64,000 nt of DNA from contig NZ_LT607750.1 of the NCBI RefSeq assembly GCF_900090235.1, positions 2,306,501-2,370,500 of the forward strand. The letters run 5' to 3'. Made by a program: the position numbers and the translations under genes. The notes beneath the pieces are model-generated. The model had not been told where the DNA came from, ran no database searches, and saw only the letters and a list, made by a program, of their open reading frames with translations. Of this stretch, positions 61,576-64,000 are shown piece by piece (within the stretch, counting starts at the first letter, position 1; every line of letters starts with the position of its first letter). The DNA comes from Micromonospora echinaurantiaca (GTDB taxonomy: Bacteria > Actinomycetota > Actinomycetes > Mycobacteriales > Micromonosporaceae).

Positions 61576-63867
61576 ATGGGTGTGTCGCAACGGTTGAAGA
61601 CCAGGTTCCGCCGGTTCCTCCAGCGCCCGGGAACGACGGTCGACCTGGCGCCGCTGGAGAAGCTGCTGCCGGCCATCGAGGCCCGCGAGGAGGAGCTGTC
61701 GGCGCTCGACGACGTCGAGCTGACCGAGGCCGCCGGGCGGGCCGAGGGCTACCAGGAGATCTGCGCGATCGGCCGCGAGGCCGCCCGCCGCGGCCTCGAC
61801 CAGCGGCCGTACGACGTGCAGCTGCTCGGCGCGATGGCGCTGCTCTCCGGCAAGGTCGCCGAGATGGCCACCGGTGAGGGCAAGACGCTCACCGCCACCA
61901 TCGCCGCGTACGGGCACGTCCGGCTGGGCAACGGCCCGGTGCATGTGCTCACCGTCAACGACTACCTGGCCCGCCGCGACGCCCAGTGGATGGAACCGGT
62001 CTACACCCTGCTCGGCCTCACCGTGGGCTGGGTCAACGAGGCCTCCACCCCGCAGGAGCGCCGCGACGCGTACGCCTGCGACGTCACCTACGTCTCGGTC
62101 AGCGAGGCCGGCTTCGACTACCTGCGCGACCAGCTGGTCACCGACATCGCCGACCGGGTGCAGCCGGCGCTGCGCACCGCGATCGTCGACGAGGCCGACT
62201 CGATCCTCATCGACGAGGCCCGGGTGCCGATGGTGCTGGCCGGCGCGGTGCCCGGCGAGCAGGACCCGGTGCACACGGCCGCCGCGCTGGTGCGCGGGCT
62301 GCGCAAGGGCAAGCACTACACGGTGGCCGAGGACGGCCGCAGCGTCGCCTTCACCTCCGCCGGCCTGGCCGCCGTCGAGGCCAAGCTCGGCATCGACCTG
62401 TACGACGAGGAGCACGTCGAGCAGCTCTCCGCGGTCAACGTGGCGCTGCACGCGCACGCCCTGCTGCACCGCGACGTGGACTACATCGTCCGGGACGGCT
62501 CGGTCGAGCTGATCGACGAGATGCGCGGCCGGGTCGCCCAGCGCCGCCGCTGGCCGGACGGGCTCCAGGCGGCCGTGGAGGCCAAGGAGGGCCTGGACGC
62601 CACCGCCGAGGGCGAGGTGCTGGGCACCATCGCCGTGCAGGCCTACATCGCGCTCTACCCGAAGGTGTGCGGGATGACCGCGACCGCGGTGCTGGTCGGC
62701 GACCAGCTCCGCGAGTTCTTCGGCCTGGAGGTCGCGGTGATCCCGCCGAACACCCCGTGCGTCCGCGAGGACGAGCCGGACCGGATCTACGCCACCCGGG
62801 CCGAGAAGGAGGAGGCGCTGATCGACGAGATCAAGCGCAACCACGAGCGCGGGCGGCCGGTGCTGGTCGGCACCCTGGACGTCAAGGAGTCCGAGGGGCT
62901 GGCCGCCGGCCTGAACGCCGCCGGGGTGCCCTGCGTGGTGCTCAACGCCAAGAACGACGACGAGGAGGCGGCGATCATCGCCGAGGCCGGCGCGTACGGC
63001 GCGGTGACCGTCTCCACCCAGATGGCCGGCCGGGGCGTCGACATCCGGCTCGGCGGCAGCGACCAGGCCGACCGGGACCGGGTCGCCGAGCTGGGCGGGC
63101 TCTACGTGATCGGCAGCGGCCGGCACGACAGCCGGCGGGTCGACGACCAGCTGCGCGGCCGGGCCGGCCGGCAGGGCGACCCGGGCGGCTCGGTCTTCTT
63201 CGTCAGCCTGGAGGACGACCTGGTGGTCCGGCACGCCGGGGACACCGTCCCGCCCTCGCCCCGGATGAACGCCGACGGCCTGGTCACCGACGAGCTGGTG
63301 GACTACGCCGTCGAGCACGCCCAGCGGGTCGCCGAGGGGGTCAACCACGAGATTCACCGCAACACCTGGCGCTACAGCGTGGTCATCGAGCAGCAGCGCA
63401 AGGCCCTCGCCGAGCGGCGCGAGCGGCTGCTGACCACCGACGTGGCGGCGCTGATGCTGCTGGACAAGCTGCCGGACAAGGCCGGCGAGATGGACGAGGA
63501 CCTGCTCGCCCGGGTCGCCCGGTCGATCGCGCTCTACCACCTCGACCGGCTCTGGGCCGATCACCTGGCTGAGCTGTCCGAGGTCCGGGAGGGCGTGCAC
63601 CTGCGCGCGCTGGGCCGGCTGGACCCGCTGGACGAGTTCCACCGGGCCGCGGTGCCGGCGTTCAACGACCTGATCCCGGAGATCGAGAAGCGCACCATCG
63701 CCACGTTCGAGGAGACCGAGTTCGACGAGGACTGGGAGCCGGACGCGGCGAAGCTGGTCCGGCCGAGCGCCACCTGGACGTACCTGGTGCACGACAACCC
63801 GTTCGGCTCCGAGCTCGACCGGCTGATCGCCTCGGTCGGGCGGCGGCTCACCGGCGCTTCCCGCTGA
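61576..63867 (+). CDS. secA2: accessory preprotein translocase ATPase SecA2
   Basis: A 763-residue SecA-family ATPase, shorter than SecA1 (about 900 or more) and lacking the C-terminal zinc-binding tail, both typical of the accessory SecA2. The ATPase motifs are KVAEMATGEGKTLTATIAAY (Walker A), RTAIVDEADSILIDEARVPM (DEAD), VSTQMAGRGVDIRLGGSD and DDQLRGRAGRQGDPGGS. SecA2 exports a subset of proteins in actinobacteria, with SecA1. The start is ATG 61576, with a candidate -10 just upstream; in-frame codons before it are not coding. It is monocistronic, with a hairpin downstream. Confidence 0.95.
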   Translation: MGVSQRLKTRFRRFLQRPGTTVDLAPLEKLLPAIEAREEELSALDDVELTEAAGRAEGYQEICAIGREAARRGLDQRPYDVQLLGAMALLSGKVAEMATGEGKTLTATIAAYGHVRLGNGPVHVLTVNDYLARRDAQWMEPVYTLLGLTVGWVNEASTPQERRDAYACDVTYVSVSEAGFDYLRDQLVTDIADRVQPALRTAIVDEADSILIDEARVPMVLAGAVPGEQDPVHTAAALVRGLRKGKHYTVAEDGRSVAFTSAGLAAVEAKLGIDLYDEEHVEQLSAVNVALHAHALLHRDVDYIVRDGSVELIDEMRGRVAQRRRWPDGLQAAVEAKEGLDATAEGEVLGTIAVQAYIALYPKVCGMTATAVLVGDQLREFFGLEVAVIPPNTPCVREDEPDRIYATRAEKEEALIDEIKRNHERGRPVLVGTLDVKESEGLAAGLNAAGVPCVVLNAKNDDEEAAIIAEAGAYGAVTVSTQMAGRGVDIRLGGSDQADRDRVAELGGLYVIGSGRHDSRRVDDQLRGRAGRQGDPGGSVFFVSLEDDLVVRHAGDTVPPSPRMNADGLVTDELVDYAVEHAQRVAEGVNHEIHRNTWRYSVVIEQQRKALAERRERLLTTDVAALMLLDKLPDKAGEMDEDLLARVARSIALYHLDRLWADHLAELSEVREGVHLRALGRLDPLDEFHRAAVPAFNDLIPEIEKRTIATFEETEFDEDWEPDAAKLVRPSATWTYLVHDNPFGSELDRLIASVGRRLTGASR

Positions 63868-63873
63868 GGCCAC

Positions 63874-63919
63874 GGGGGCCGCGTCCGGCGCCTTCGCGCG
63901 CCCGGTCGGGGCCCCCTTT
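63874..63919 (+). terminator. hairpin after secA2
   Basis: GGGGGCC (63874) pairs with GGCCCCC (63910-63916) across a 29-nt loop that can fold on itself (GGCGC with GCGCC), followed by TTTA. Confidence 0.55.
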
Positions 63920-63984
63920 AGGCCGTTTCGACCCATGTTCGCCGGGGTAGTACGCCGGGGCCGCAGAGTCGGGAGATCAAGAGG

Positions 63985-64000
63985 ATGGCACGGGTGATGA
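63985..64000 (+). CDS. start of a gene cut by the window edge
   Basis: ATG at 63985 follows GGGAGATCAAGAGG and gives M-A-R-V-M before the window ends. The purine-rich leader supports a real start, but nothing can be said about the product. Confidence 0.35.

Noticed and set aside
61411..63936. 841-codon open frame opposite secA2
   Set aside because: Mirrors the GC-rich third positions of secA2; sequence is low-complexity Gly/Arg/Val without domain motifs, whereas secA2 has all SecA motifs.

Overview
The window is very GC-rich (about three quarters G+C in most stretches) and has the gene content of a filamentous actinomycete. Frequent GTG starts, GTGA/ATGA stop-start overlaps, leaderless genes, partner-switching (STAS/PP2C) regulators, GpgS, SecA2 and an actinobacterial-type Rcp-like response regulator all fit. 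I infer Micromonosporaceae, most likely Micromonospora; no rRNA or marker gene is present to prove it.

Layout. 0-5.2 kb is a signalling block: a STAS protein, then a PAS/GAF-type PP2C phosphatase, a cobalamin-binding sensor, a second STAS protein and a stand-alone response regulator. 5.3-13.3 kb holds a DivIVA-like coiled-coil protein, an anchored cell-wall-hydrolase-like protein, an OsmC protein, a soluble Ser/Thr kinase, an OmpR/histidine-kinase pair preceded by 11-bp direct repeats, an arginase-fold enzyme, an AraC regulator and a VOC protein. 13.4-17.2 kb is a three-gene surface-modification-like module (tiny membrane protein, methyltransferase, membrane sulfatase). 17.2-26.8 kb is central carbon: a 23-bp repeat array, citrate synthase, a GT4 glycosyltransferase, and the glgX-treY-treZ glycogen-to-trehalose operon.

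26.9-30.6 kb is compositionally different (a sampled line is 58% GC against 77% in treY) and carries a single 1203-residue KAP-family P-loop NTPase; it looks acquired. 30.7-38.8 kb is a regulator-rich accessory stretch: GntR, XRE, cyclase, two-component-free membrane protein/HTH/reductase operon with a clear promoter and operators, a DMT exporter divergent from a LysR gene, and an epoxide-hydrolase-like enzyme. 39-50 kb has an SRPBCC protein plus formaldehyde-dehydrogenase-like enzyme, a voltage-gated sodium-channel homologue preceded by a coupled 31-codon leader ORF, a GCS2-type ligase, a baeRF-family protein overlapping a TPP enzyme, and a diiron-like oxidase beside a CDGSH protein.

52-56 kb contains two fusions worth attention: a SigB/F-type sigma factor fused to a STAS domain, and a STAS domain fused to an RsbW-like kinase, both lacking the phosphorylatable serine; they flank a cytochrome oxidase subunit I gene. 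56.9-61.4 kb is a glycosyltransferase/GpgS/oxidoreductase cluster, and the window ends with secA2 and the start of another gene. Several strong hairpins separate convergent genes, and two long perfect palindromes (41.87 and 49.87 kb) look like dispersed intergenic elements.
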